From positions 9,052,001 to 9,116,000 of the forward strand of contig JBITNC010000001.1 of the NCBI GenBank assembly GCA_050084985.1: a DNA stretch of 64,000 nt, written 5' to 3'. The position numbers and the translations under genes were made by a program. The notes beneath the pieces were generated by a model. It did no database searches. It was given only the letters and a program-made list of their open reading frames with translations, and was not told the DNA's origin. Origin of the DNA: Nageia nagi. Lineage: Eukaryota > Pinophyta. This document shows positions 43,341-54,360 of the stretch, in pieces (positions within the stretch are counted from its first letter, which is position 1; each line of letters opens with the position of its first letter).

Positions 43341-43757
43341 TATGACTTCAGCCTTATAGACAAAAATCCCTTGAGATCAAAGGACCGCAAAAGTTGGCTC
43401 CAAAATTCTACGAGCCTTATAAAGTTCTTCAGTGCATTGGACCTACTGCCTACAAGTTAGAGTTGTCGACTACTTCTAGAATCCATCCAATTTTTCATGT
43501 CTCTTATCTTAAGAGAGTGGTTGGTTCCCAAGTATAGATTCAAACATAGTTACCCGAGTTAGCAGAAGATGGCTCCATGCTAATTAGCCTGAAAGAGTTT
43601 TAGCATGACGTTCCCGCCAACTTCATAATCATACTATTACTGAAGTTCTAGTGCAGTGGCAAGGATTGGAACCTGAAGATGCAACTTGGGAAGTGCTACA
43701 TCAACTACAACCACAATTTCTAAAATTTAAGCTTTGAGGACAAAGCTTTGTTCTAAT
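43340..43757 (+). pseudogene. Element D integrase tail and chromodomain
   Basis: Reads RQKSLEIKGPQKLAPKFYEP, then YKVLQCIGPTAYKLELSTTS and RIHPIFHVSYLKRVVGSQV, the integrase tail. The chromodomain follows with EVLVQWQGLEPEDATWEVLH. It then continues QLQPQFLKFKL and, after a one-base frame change, FEDKALF before the TAA at 43755-43757, the usual chromovirus end. The purine tract follows at once. Confidence 0.9.
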
Positions 43758-43767
43758 AGGGGTGGCA
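43756..43767 (+). other. Polypurine tract of element D
   Basis: ATAGGGGTGGCA precedes the TGTTAGG start of the 3' LTR and overlaps the pol stop. Confidence 0.7.
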
Positions 43768-44154
43768 TGTTAGGATCCCACAACCTAACATTTAATTATA
43801 TTAGTAGTATACTTATGATGTAATTGGATTGTAATGTGAATACCATAATTATTAGTAGGGCAGATTAGGGTTAGGGTTAGTAGCATATAAAGATGTTGTA
43901 TGACTTGAGAATGTCATCATTTAGCTCATATTTTTGGATTTGAAGTGTAAGGAGGAAGCCCCCTTGAAGCGACCAGCGATTCAGCTCTTATTCAGTAAAG
44001 CTATTGTGATTCAGTGTTTTCATTTGCAAATTCGAGTTCTATTATCTATTGAATATTGATGAGTTTTGTAGATCTGCTCTTATATCATTGAAAAGCTAGA
44101 AATCTTATTATTGTTTTTGCATTATTTTATTTAAGATCTAGTAGAATCGTAACA
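43768..44154 (+). repeat. 3' LTR of element D
   Basis: Starts TGTTAGGATCCCACAACC and ends GTAGAATCGTAACA. It keeps the terminal 14 bases lost in the 5' copy, so it defines the true LTR end. It contains the same GATTAGGGTTAGGGTTAG as the 5' LTR. Confidence 0.92.
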
Positions 44155-44304
44155 AGGTTTAAGGTTTAAGATTAGAAATTAAAACTTAGGATTAAAAATG
44201 TTAATTTAGAATTAATGGTTTAGGGTTTAGGGTTCAAAATTTATAATTAGGGTTTAGGGTTTTAGGTGTTAGGTTTTAATGTTTAAGATTTAGGGTTTAA
44301 CCCT
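44155..44304. repeat. Telomere-like satellite, fragment 3
   Basis: Reads AATTAAAACTTAGGATTAAA, AATGGTTTAGGGTTTAGGG and TTAGGGTTTAGGGTTTTAGG, then TTAAGATTTAGGGTTTAACC. This continues the array cut at 37837. It ends where element G's LTR begins. Confidence 0.85.
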
Positions 44305-45020
44305 TTTATAACTAAAATAATAATAATTATGTTTATTTATAATAATTCAATTCAACCAATTAACCATGAAACAATAGTAAATAATGATGAAATGAAAGAT
44401 GAAAATGATCTAATTGACCTTAACCTATCAAATTGGATTTACAAAAGATATAATTTTGTACTTTACCTATCATGATAAATGAAGGTGATATTTTATCAAA
44501 ATCCAATGAACGACAAACTTCCCCATTTAACAAAGCCACCAACATGTCCTCAACCTAGAGATGATGCTAAAATCCTAGTGGCATCACTTGGTTACCATTC
44601 TAGATTAGCTCACCCTTTTGTTCGATGTCTTATCATCCCTTCAAAATTTGAAATATCACACGTAGATGAGTAGAAAGATCACAAGAATACAAAGCTAAGT
44701 GTATAATAAAATCTAGATATGATAGGTGGTATTAATAAATTTCATTAAAAAATAACACAAGTAATTACCAATATCAAGGATTTAGGATCATGTCATCATT
44801 GATTATGCACAATGTCTCCACATTTATAGGTAATAGGTCAAGTGTTAAGGCTCCTCTTTAGGCTTATTGTGATGTTGAATCGACCTATTATCATAAAACA
44901 TAAAGGTGGATGCGAGTGCACAGTGATAAGTTAATTTATTTAAATAAATAAATAAATAAATCATTTCAAATACCTAAAAGGGTATTTTAATTAAATTAAA
45001 ATTCCTTTTTAGGTATTAAT
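44305..45020 (-). repeat. Left (3') LTR of element G
   Basis: Matches the right LTR over most of its length, starting TTATAACTAAAATAATAATA. It contains an extra ~53 bp (44905-44963) with an (AAAT)n run that the right LTR lacks. The outer end is hard to fix because of AT-rich sequence. The open frame at 44479-44673 has no domain. Confidence 0.75.
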
Positions 45021-46689
45021 AGATGCCCTACTTTGACTATGATTTGATTCTTTTGAGATAAAATATAATCAAATTATAAATTCAAAGTATAACAATATAA
45101 GTAAGAAAGTACTCCCTAAAAAGTTATGTCATGATGATATATTTGGATGCCCTAGTTTTTCACCCATATTATGCCCCCTCTTTGTCTTGGTTGTGACATG
45201 ATGGACCTCTCATCATAGGAGAAATCCAAGGTAAACACAAAAGAACTTGAAAAGAACTTTAACAGGAAGTGTTTTTATGAAAGATATATCAAATATAGAT
45301 ATTAAACATCATAATATGAAAAAGTATGTCAATGATAAGATATCAACAATCATCATGAGAAATACATGATAATATCTAAAAACATGATATGAATGACCCT
45401 AAAGACTTTCAATTTTTGTGGATAAATGATAATAAGCATTTAATGATAAATGGTAATGTATTTTAAGAAATGAGACACATTTTTCTTAATCTTACCATAG
45501 AAAAGCATCAAAAATGTTAAAATAGATAATGTTTTACGAGAATAACCCAATGATAGTGCTAGAATCCATCACTAAGTTTCTAAAGATCACAACATCTGAA
45601 TTTTTGCACAACACTCATGAAGTGAAAATATTATGTGTTTCATGAAAAATAATTAGGTATCACAAAATTTGATGATCATTTCTAATTTAATTTACCAACT
45701 TTTTCTAACAGGAATTTTCGATAAATTTAGATTAATAATGAATTGATATTTACATTTTTTTCCATGGAAAGGGTTTTCGATTTCAAGGATAACTAATTTT
45801 TAGAAAGGGGGTGTTGAAGCCAGCGATTTCACATAGATCTCAATGTCACTACTCCATTTAGGATACCTAAAGGAGACAAAAAGTAAACTAAATATGGATT
45901 CATACCCAATTAATGATGAAAAGAGGCTCAATATAGAATAAGCAGTAGAATTAAGGTTAATTTTTAAGAAAATGGATTCAATTTAGTTTATAAATAGGCA
46001 AAATTACATTTAATTTTTACATTTGCATTTGGCCATCTTGAGCTTTGGTCCTCAAGGTTATAGGTGTCAATTTGAGGTGGTGAAGGATTACAAAGGAGCT
46101 AACAACTTGTGGGGTGTGATTATTGTTAGTATGGCTCAATGCATTACCTCTCGATAGGGTCATAGGGATATTGTTGTCCATTCCTCACCCGAGGATCATT
46201 AGGTATCAAAACTTTCTTCATATTTCCCTTTTATGGTGAATTTGCACATTTTTTTTTATCAACTTTTTGTTTTGATCAAGTTTTGCTTAATTTTGGTAAA
46301 TTATTGAAATAAGTAGGATAAAAATGTAAAGCCCATTTTTAGCATGCATGGATAGAAACTAGACACATTTTTTATCGTGAAGTGTTGGAAAAAATAAGTG
46401 GGTTTTGAAATTTTTCTTAAATTCAATGTTTAAATTGGGCAACACTGTTAGGTTCTTGGCATCACCGTTGGGAACACATTTTCTCAAAAATGCGTTAACT
46501 AGACATTGTACGATATTTAACACATTTTGATGCTTAGAATTTTAAAAATTCATCTGAATTAGGTTATTTTTATTAATAAATATTAGATTTTAGGCTATTT
46601 GATTTTTAAATTTGCTTTTATTGATTTGTACTCAATTACTTACAAGCCTTTATGTTTAGCATGGGTGTAGAATTAGGCCTATCTCATGA
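45021..46689. other. Element G interior left of the PMD region
   Basis: About 1.7 kb without coding similarity. It includes AGAAAGGGGG followed by TGTTGAAGCC at 45802-45821, like a polypurine tract and LTR start on plus, and TTTATAAATAGG at 45987-45998, a TATA-like box. No matching second copy is found here, so a lone LTR is possible but unproven. A recurrent ATGCTAGAATCC-like word occurs at 45556. Confidence 0.45.
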
Positions 46690-48070
46690 GGTACTAGCCA
46701 TGGAGTCTAGTTATTGACATAGCCATTGATTTTATACTTATGATCGAGGAGAGGGGATGGTTAGACTCATTAAGACTTGGTCACATGAGGGGTATTACCT
46801 GCATCCCATGTGATAAGTACTTTTTGATTTCCTTGATGAAGCATTGGTGTGATGACACCAACACATTCCATTTACTGATGGGTGAGATGACTATCACCCT
46901 TTTTGACATCCATCGCATCTTGCAAGTATCTAATGAAGGGTACATTGATCTAGAGAGCAACACTCTCAATGGTAAAGGTAGAGGATCATTATTGTTGGTT
47001 GACAGGTGTTCGCAACTACCAATAGTAGAATAAGGGAGCACCCCTTCATTATGCCATATATTAGCACATGTTGGACATAAATAACACTCATTGCTTCAGG
47101 CTATACATCATAGTTCTTATCAATACAATTCTATGTAGCGATAATAACCATGAGTATTTTCACGTAGGAATGATTCTAATTGTATAAGGGATATGCCTTC
47201 ATAGGGAGAGGTATGCATGGATGCCATGCATTTTAGCAATGCTCTACATGGATCTTCATAGATTTATATTTATGAAGAGGGGAGGCAAGATTATGGCATA
47301 ATAATTTATCTTATAGGCATGGGCATATGAGCACATAAGCATAGTCCAAACCTATTTTGTGATGGTGATAAGAGAAGACATGCCCCATTGATTATGATGG
47401 AAAACAACTCAAAGGATGGGGGCAACACAAGGGGTGGAGAAGTGTTGGAGATTGCTTGACTTACTAGAGGAGGAAGATATGATTTGTGATCCTTACTTTA
47501 ACCTACTAGTTTGGAAGGAGTATGATGAGGATCTATCATGGAGCATGACTCCTTATCATATCCAGGGGTACAAGTGGATCAAAAAGTTTTATCATCTTGA
47601 TAGAGTGCTCTATCATTTCAGTCTAGTGCAAGATGTGCCCATCCCTATGGTTTGGTGCATTATGGCTAGGTACTATAGATATCAAACTATTCCACCTAGA
47701 GTTCTATTCATGCTAGCATGGAGTGTAGAGTGGTAGGTTCTTAAGGATCATGCCCTCAGAGTACTAAACCCACATCATCAGCATACCCAAGATTATCAGT
47801 ACTCATGGGACATGATAAAACCCATACCATTAGGCCTCAATAAAGAGGATATAATGAAGGAGGTAGAGGGAAAGGAAGAGGGGGAGGAGGATTCATAGGT
47901 AGAGGAGTACCCCATGGATATCGATGGTCTACTATATCCTACTTAGGTGGTAGATCCCTTTATACCATCCACATCAAGAGTTATCACACCTTCAACTTAT
48001 ATTGTAGGTATAACTATGAAATACAAGAATCATGAGTTGACATATTTATTGATTTTAGAGGTAAAATAAA
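46690..48070 (+). pseudogene. Plant mobile domain (PMD, aminotransferase-like) pseudogene
   Basis: Blocks in order: WLDSLRLGHMRGITCIPCDK (46740 on), the signature THTFHLP.GE.TITL region as NTFHLLMGEMTITLFDIHRI, then in other frames AMLYMDLHRFIFMKRGGK and AWAYEHISIVQTYFV (47200-47370). The frame at 47416-47736 reads CDPYFNLLVWKEYDEDLSWS, then LDRVLYHFSLVQDVPIPMVW, the RQFG.VQ.IP motif. An acidic tail follows (KEDIMKEVEGKEEGEEDS). In the family PMD proteins are found in nuclear plant proteins and many mobile elements; the molecular role is poorly defined. Stops and frameshifts make it inactive. Confidence 0.75.
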
Positions 48071-49050
48071 CCTTTAATCATGTGTCAATGTAGGGTTAGA
48101 GGCTTAGGTGGAGATGCTATAGGCATCGGTTTCTAGCTTACAAAAGCAACTAGCAGCTCAGGATGAGCAGATAGGCATGTTGTAGGGTTAGAGATACTAT
48201 AATATTTATCATTTATTTTCCATTAGTAGGAGCTAAAGAGGCTTAAGGACTTGATAACTATGTCTAATTTTGGTAATGTGAAAAACTAATTTTAAAAGTA
48301 AACACTCAAGTTGTAATTATCTAAAGAAAGTACAACCATTTTTTATTAAAATAAATATTTTCATTTTGAAAAATTCAAAATTAGTGACATTTAATCTGGT
48401 CATAATATAGCGATGATGCTAGAATCCAGCAATAATGCACAAATAGAAAGAGGAACACATGCATATAAAAGAAAGGATTCTCATGGATTACAAAGACAAA
48501 GGGGAAGAGATCAATATACCTAAGTTTCATATGTCAAATTTATTAAGAATTCTATGGATATTTTCTAATTTTTTATTAGATATGAATATTTATATTTTTT
48601 ACAATTAAAGAACAACATCACAAATTTTGATGACAAAGTTTTCATTTTAACAGGTTAAGAATTCAACAACAATGCTAGAATCCCACACCATTGCTAGGGT
48701 ATAGGGAGGAAATAAAACTCATATTTTAATAATTCATTTTATATTTTTAGTTAGTGATGAAAAACAAGCATGCTAATGGGAAATGAAAGAATGTTTTTTT
48801 TTAAATAGCCCAAATACCATCAACATCAAGGATCATACCTAAAACTGGCAATTGTTGCACTTAACTATTATGGTTGTGGTTGAGGGATACTCATAGTATT
48901 GGTTTGTAATTATTTTTTTCCATCATCAAGTTCTACTTTTTTGAATTATAAAAATCGATTATTGAAGATTTTTAGCCTTTGATTTTATGGATGTACATGT
49001 CCATTTTGTACTACTTTTTCCCTGTGTTTCTGCAAAACCTCATTTAAAAC
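48071..49050. other. Element G interior between PMD and gag
   Basis: About 1 kb of AT-rich sequence without coding similarity. The word ATGCTAGAATCC occurs at 48416-48427 and 48672-48683, as at 45556. An ACAGGTTAAGAATTCAACA stretch near 48649 resembles ACAGGAATTTTCGATAAA at 45709, so parts of 45.2-45.8 kb and 48.3-48.7 kb may be related. Confidence 0.45.
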
Positions 49051-50060
49051 TTCATGATCAAATATAAATTTACCTTCATCATGAAATTCTTGTATTATAT
49101 TTTTCAAATGAAAACATTATTTTGTGGCATGATAGACTCTTATATGGAAGTTACAAAGGAGATGTGCTTGATAGCCCAAAGGTTTAATTGAAGGGGGCTT
49201 TGTCATTGATGGATAATGAACTAGGTTCATCTCTACTAAGGCATCAACTAAGGATTCACTGATATTCTCATGGAATTTGGTATATTGCCTACATGACCTT
49301 CTAGGTTACCAAACTTCTACATCATCAGGTTGACACTAGCTATCATTTTGGTTTCAAGTTTAAGTTGGGGTTGGACCTTCCTACATTTCTTAGGGAAAAT
49401 AGGCTTAAAAATTATTGTTTGCTTTATGTGAGCTAATGATTCATTTAAGGCCTTATGATGGGATTCCTTATTAATCATATCATCTATTAGCTTATTGTAA
49501 GGATAGTCTTGGAAGTCAAAGAAGTCATTTCTACAAGATGGTAACAATGCTTGGAAAAGGGTATGCTTCTTTTTTTCTAGTAGGGATTTTAACTTGGTTA
49601 GCTATTTAGGACCACTCAATAATGAAATTGCTAACAAGTTGACCTTGTTTTTACTTTAGGGTAAAAATATCTAAGATATATGGTTCTTGGGTTACATACA
49701 AGTGACATTGAGCCAAAAATTCCTTAACTATATCATTAAAACATGTAATACTTCCATTAGGCAACCTAGTAAACCATAAGAATGATTATGATTTCAAAAT
49801 AAAGAGGAAATAATTTAACCAACAAATCATCATCATTCTCAAATGAATCAACTTCTAAGTGATACCTGTGGAAATGTACTCTAGGATTGGAATGACCATC
49901 AAACATTGTGAAGTTTACCTATTTGTCATGTCATTTTCAACAAATGTGATAGCAAAAGTGGTTCTCACTATCTCTTAAAACTGTAGGTGCAAATTTGTTG
50001 ATGTAAGCCATGATAGAATCTTTTTATATCTTTAACTGCATAATCTTTTAAAGTGCATCT
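49050..50060 (-). pseudogene. Element G gag remnant
   Basis: On minus the reading shows FTMFDGHSNPRVHFHRYHLE, then VDSFENDDDLLVKLFPLYFE, the usual F.G...P..H...Y gag opening. Later blocks are ITCFNDIVKEFLAQCHLYVT, IANQVKIPTRKKEAYPF and ALLPSCRNDFFDFQDYPYNK with LIDDMINKESHHKALNESLA (49317-49560). This is Gypsy gag order. It is split over at least three frames. In an intact element it would form the particle. No protease or pol follows on minus before the PMD region. Confidence 0.7.
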
Positions 50061-51182
50061 TTTGGATCAATGATGGTCTTATGGAGTATAGATTCTTTTC
50101 TTTAGCTAATCTTGCAAATAATTTAAAACATCAAAGCTTTTCATGTTTTAGAGTTCGTAACAAGTTGTTAAACATCTCCTTTTTGCATTCTAGTGATGTG
50201 AATTTGATGTCCACATTGAATTTTAGGAAACTCAATTCTTTCCTTAGTATTAGAAATTATTCATCTAACCATCCAGCTCTTCGTCTCATACCAAATGTTG
50301 TTACTAGATCTGGCTCATCCATCCAAACATTAGGGATGATTGGTTTGTTAAGCACATCATGTTTTGTGATATCAATCAAGTCTTCTTCATCAATATTATC
50401 TTCTTATTCTTTGTTGCAATTGGGAAATGCTTATTGAATTACAAGATATTATATGAAAGCCCTAGGTTCTTATGGATTTTGGACTCAATTTAAGTTGTTA
50501 AATGGAGTGACAACATTGGGCTCAATAGCATCATTAGGTTTCGTTTAACTATCAAGTAACTAATTTTTTACTAGGGGTCCAAGAATATCATTAGGCAAGG
50601 CTAAGTGGAACTATAATGAAGTAACTCATGGTGAGGATTCAAAATATTTTTATTCTTGCTTATAAGGAGTTAGGGTCATGTTGTGGTGGATTTGTTGTAT
50701 CATTTATTTTTATTTTACATACTCAAAGATAGTTTCTAAGGTATACACTAAAAGGTGTTTAACTTTGGTATCTACTTCTTACAAAGTTTGGAAAAAGAAA
50801 GGGAGACACTCTTTTGTAGCTAATAATTTCCTACCTTAGGGACTAGACAAGATTTTGGTGAGTACCTCTAATGCATTGTGTGGAAGTTCTTCATCCCTTG
50901 ATTGATCATTTTTTTATTATTTTTAGTCGAGTGGTTACAGTATTTCAAAGTGTTATCATATTCCTCATGGAGTTGTAGTCTATGTATTCTTCCACTTTTT
51001 CTTCTTGGTGCATTGGTATAACTTTTTCGTACCCTATTCTTTTTAGGTTGTATAGTAGGACATTCAAGAATTTATTGATTTGAGATAATGGATGTATCCA
51101 TTTCTAAAACACTTAAAATACAATCTTAGTCCCCTAGGATTTTTGGTGCAACTAGTGAAGGATATAGTGATGTGTTGAAAAG
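50061..51182 (-). other. Element G leader region
   Basis: About 1.1 kb between gag and the putative primer site. The plus-strand open frame 50081-50437 (118 codons) has no recognisable domain and lies opposite to gag direction; I treat it as chance. AT-rich, no other structure seen. Confidence 0.4.
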
Positions 51183-51197
51183 AAGTCGGGTTCACCA
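51183..51197 (-). other. Putative primer-binding site of element G
   Basis: On minus it reads TGGTGAACCCGACTT, two bases after the right LTR's CA end. It starts TGG as a tRNA 3'-end complement should. The tRNA is not identified. Confidence 0.5.
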
Positions 51198-51199
51198 AT

Positions 51200-51896
51200 T
51201 GTTATAATCAAAATAATAATAATTAGGGTTATTTTGTTATAACTAAAATAATAGTAATTAGGGTTATTTATAGTATATTCAATTTAACCAATTAAATATA
51301 AAATAGAAATAAATAATAATGAAATGAAAGATGAAGATGATCTAATTGACCTTGACCTATCAAATTGGATTTACAAAAGATATAAACTTTTACTTTACCT
51401 TTCATGATGATTGAAGGTGATATTCGATTAAAAGGTGATGAACAATGAACTCCCTAGTTTAACAGAGCCATGAATCCATCCTAAACCCAACAATGATGCT
51501 AGGATCCTAGCGGCATCATCAGGTTACCATTTCATATTACCTCACCCTATCATTTGATTCCATCATCATCCCTTCGAAGCTTGAAATATTATGCACATAT
51601 GAGTAGAAAAGATCACATGAATGTAGATCTCAATGTATAATAAAATCCAAATATGAAAGGTGGCATTAAGAAACATCGATCAAGAATGACACAAGTAATT
51701 GCCACATATCAAGGATTTAGGATCATATCATAATTACTTATGTACAACCTCTCCACCTTTATAATAACATGTTGAGTGATAAGGCTTATCCTTAGGCTTA
51801 TTGTGATGTCAGGCTGACCTATTATCATAAAATATAAAGGTTTCAAATACGTAATAGGGTATTTTAATTAAATTAAAATTCCTTTATAGGTGTTAA
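51200..51896 (-). repeat. Right (5') LTR of element G
   Basis: Begins (plus view) TGTTATAATCAAAATAATAA. A 34-bp near-duplicate of its own edge follows at 51234 (TGTTATAACTAAAATAATAG). The rest matches the left LTR. Its outer end lies at about 51896, where telomere-like CCCTAA words start. Confidence 0.72.
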
Positions 51897-51960
51897 AAAA
51901 CCCTAATATTTAAAAATTTAACCCTAATATATAAAAATTTAACCCTAATTACTAACTAAA
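51897..51960. repeat. Telomere-like satellite, inverted fragment
   Basis: Reads CCCTAATATTTAAAAATTTA and AACCCTAATATATAAAAATT, then TAACCCTAATTACTAAC. These are the complement orientation (CCCTAA) of the fragments at 37.7 and 44.2 kb. Confidence 0.65.
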
Positions 51961-53319
51961 TCAAAAAATAAAATCTTAAACTTCATTTTTTATTATTTTG
52001 TATTTAATGAAAACTAGGGTAAAACAATAATATACATATAACCTATATATATGCATGTATTATTCTAACAAATTTATCATTTCAGATTTATCTTTTTAGA
52101 TTTACATAATAAGATAAATTTTAATTTTTATAAAATTTTCATTAGTCAAGTATTTAAGAAAGGTAGGCTAGTAAAATTATAAGTTGGGTTGTCTCACCCT
52201 CATCAACATCCTCATAAACCAATCTTTGAATGGGCATAGTGACTAACAACATGGTCCATCCTCACATCCATACGTAACCACTCATGATCCAAAGGATGGT
52301 AGGGATCCCCTTGGGGCTAACTAAATCAAGTAATAAATGAGAGTGAAATAGTAAAAATGAATCCTATGGTTAAGTATCATCTTAGTGACTAAAATGTATC
52401 CTTGAAGTGCAATGGGGCATAGGGAATGTCATGGATGAGTAGCTCATGGCTTATTATCATGGAGGCCATGAACCCTCTTAATATCATCAATGGAGTCACA
52501 ATTCCAAAGACTTCATCCATATAAACACTCATCTCCCTTATTTATAGTCATTTAGCATAAACTAATGACTCCTATCCTAAAGGAAGACTACCTTGGTCAT
52601 CAAATCCAAGTGTAGCAGACTCTATGGCTCAAACATTAAGGTGGTGGAAATGGAAAAAGAGTTGAATCAATGGTTTGTCATCACCTTCAACTCACTAATG
52701 TTAATATTAAGGGCAAATGCATATGCATCTAGAAAATAAAGCACACATGTATGTTGTCTAAGATAATGTAACAATGTTATTACAATTCATTCCCATCTAA
52801 ATATAAAAAAAAAATTTAAACAAAAAAAATATGAAATAATTACACATTATCTAAATATTAAAAATCCTATTATGTTTTAATTTAAAAAATTATCTATTTA
52901 CTTATTTTATTAATTTTATTTTATTTATTTAATAATTTTATTACTCTTAGTAGTCTTTATTTTTTATTTGATAATTTTATTACTCTTAGTTATCATTTTT
53001 TAAAAACCCTACCCCACATCCTATCATTTTCATTCCAATCATTTATTTCTGATAGAGAGGAGGGTTATAAAATACAAATTTGCTTGAGAAAGAAGTATTT
53101 AGTAGAGAGAAAAGAAGATTCACACCTAGAGAGAGGATTTCTACATATTTGGAAGGTTTCCATGAATTTGCAGGTCTTACCATTTTCTTCTTATTTTTAG
53201 GGGTATTGTTTAAAATTCAATTTTTTTTCTTGACTATGCCCTCTTTTCTTCAAAATTTTCAATTTCTTCAATTTTGTCCTTTTTTTTTAGGATTTTTGTT
53301 TGATTTTTCTCTAGCTAGA
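51961..53319. other. Intergenic AT-rich region, nothing recognised
   Basis: About 1.36 kb. The 52190-52740 part is less AT-rich and may be old coding sequence, but neither strand gives a recognisable domain. 52790-52990 is nearly pure A/T. The open frame at 53080-53322 ends in the T-rich start of the 51-bp repeat and looks incidental. Confidence 0.5.
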
Positions 53320-53626
53320 TAGGGTCTTTCTTCATTTTTCCTTTAGAATCAAAATTTTGCCTTCATTTTTTAGGGTTTTTCTTCAATTTTACTATAGAAT
53401 CAAAAATTTTCCCTAGTCATTTAGGTTTTTTTTCCAATTTTTACCTAGAAATCAAAATTTTACTTGAGTTATTTAAGATTTTTTTCAATTTTTACCTTGA
53501 AATAAAAATCTTACCCTAGTTATTTAAGATTTTTTTAAATTTTGCATTAGAATCATAATTTTGCCCTAGTTATTTAGGATTTTTATCCAATGTTTTTTTT
53601 GCAATCAAAATGTTACCCAAGAAAAA
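53320..53626. repeat. 51-bp tandem repeat, six copies
   Basis: Copies start at 53320, 53371, 53422, 53474, 53525 and 53576, each opening TAGG(G/A)T/TAAGAT, followed by TTTTTCAATTTT-like text, AGAAATCAAAATTTT and C(C)CTAGT. The spacing is 51-52 bp. It runs just left of AT-rich DNA and a telomere-like fragment. Confidence 0.9.
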
Positions 53627-54019
53627 TAATTTTTACAAGAAACATAATGTTTTAGAAAACTTTGAAAAATATAATGAGACATAAACCCTATAAAGGATAA
53701 AATTTTTAAAAATATACAAGAGAAAAAAGCAAAAATTTTATCGTGGTTATGCCCTCCCTTCTTCTTCCTCAAATTTTAACCACAAGAAATTCATAATTTT
53801 CATAGTTACCATTCACATCTTCCTTATTTATAGTTATTCCCCTTTTTTTTTTATTTAAATTTTATATAGATTTAAATATAAATTATGATATAAATTTTAT
53901 TATAAATTATAATGTGCATTATAATATAAATATTCATATAAATTTTAAATTTTAATATAAATAATAAATTTTAATATAGATTATAATATAAATTTTATTA
54001 TAAATTATAAAATTTAATA
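53627..54019. repeat. AT-rich imperfect repeats
   Basis: From about 53840 the sequence is built of TATAAATTTTA, TTATAATATAAAT and their complements, with a weak period near 35-45 bp. No gene is seen in the whole stretch. Confidence 0.6.
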
Positions 54020-54360
54020 TAAATACAAACATGGTTAAGGTTAAAAATGTTGAATTAGGGTCAAATATGTTCACTTCTAGGGTTTAGGGTTTTAGGTTTT
54101 AGGGTTTAAAGTTTAGGCTTTAAGGTTTAGGGTTTTAGATGTTAAGGTTAAAAATGTTGATTTGGGGTTAAAAATGTTGACTTAGGTTTAAAAATGTTGA
54201 CTTAAGGTTAAAATTGTTGACTTAAGTTTAAAAATATTGAATTGGAGTTAATTAAAAAATCAATACAAATAAGGTTAGGGTTAAAAATGTTGAAATAGTG
54301 TTAAAAATGTTCATTTATGATCTAGGATTTAGGGTTTAAGGTTAAAAATTAAAATTTATA
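54020..54360. repeat. Telomere-like satellite, fragment 5
   Basis: Contains GGGTTTAGGGTTTTAGG words followed by four to six AAAAATGTTGA(C/A)TTAGG modules (54145-54240). These are the same modules as in 26925-27420, here in plus orientation. Confidence 0.85.

Larger units (their letters stand above)
37838..44154 (+). mobile_element. Element D: Ty3/Gypsy chromovirus with both LTRs
   Basis: LTRs 37838-38210 and 43768-44154 flank a gag-pol in order gag, knuckle-like, protease, RT, RNase H, integrase, chromodomain. The flanking pentamers GGGTT (37833-37837) and AGGTT (44155-44159) are a 4-of-5 target duplication inside the telomere-like satellite. The LTRs differ at about 14 of 373 bases by eye. 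The 5' LTR has lost its last ~14 bases together with the start of the primer site. Confidence 0.93.
44305..51896 (-). mobile_element. Element G: LTR-bounded unit with minus-strand gag and plus-strand PMD pseudogene
   Basis: Similar LTRs at 44305-45020 and about 51200-51896 share long stretches such as CCTATCAAATTGGATTTACA and TATTTTAATTAAATTAAAAT. A putative primer site (minus strand, 51183-51197) lies two bases inside the right LTR, so the element reads on minus. A Gypsy-type gag is on minus near 49050-50060. No RT or integrase is seen. The middle holds a plant mobile domain pseudogene on the opposite strand. Both flanks are telomere-like repeats. The boundaries are approximate. Confidence 0.7.

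Noticed and set aside
50081-50437. 118-codon plus frame as an env-like or accessory gene of element G
   Set aside because: It is opposite to gag direction, in leader sequence, with no signal peptide, membrane pattern or known motif that I can defend.
52190-52740. Second PMD-like remnant on minus
   Set aside because: A few words looked similar, but the THTFHLP.GE and RQFG signatures are absent.
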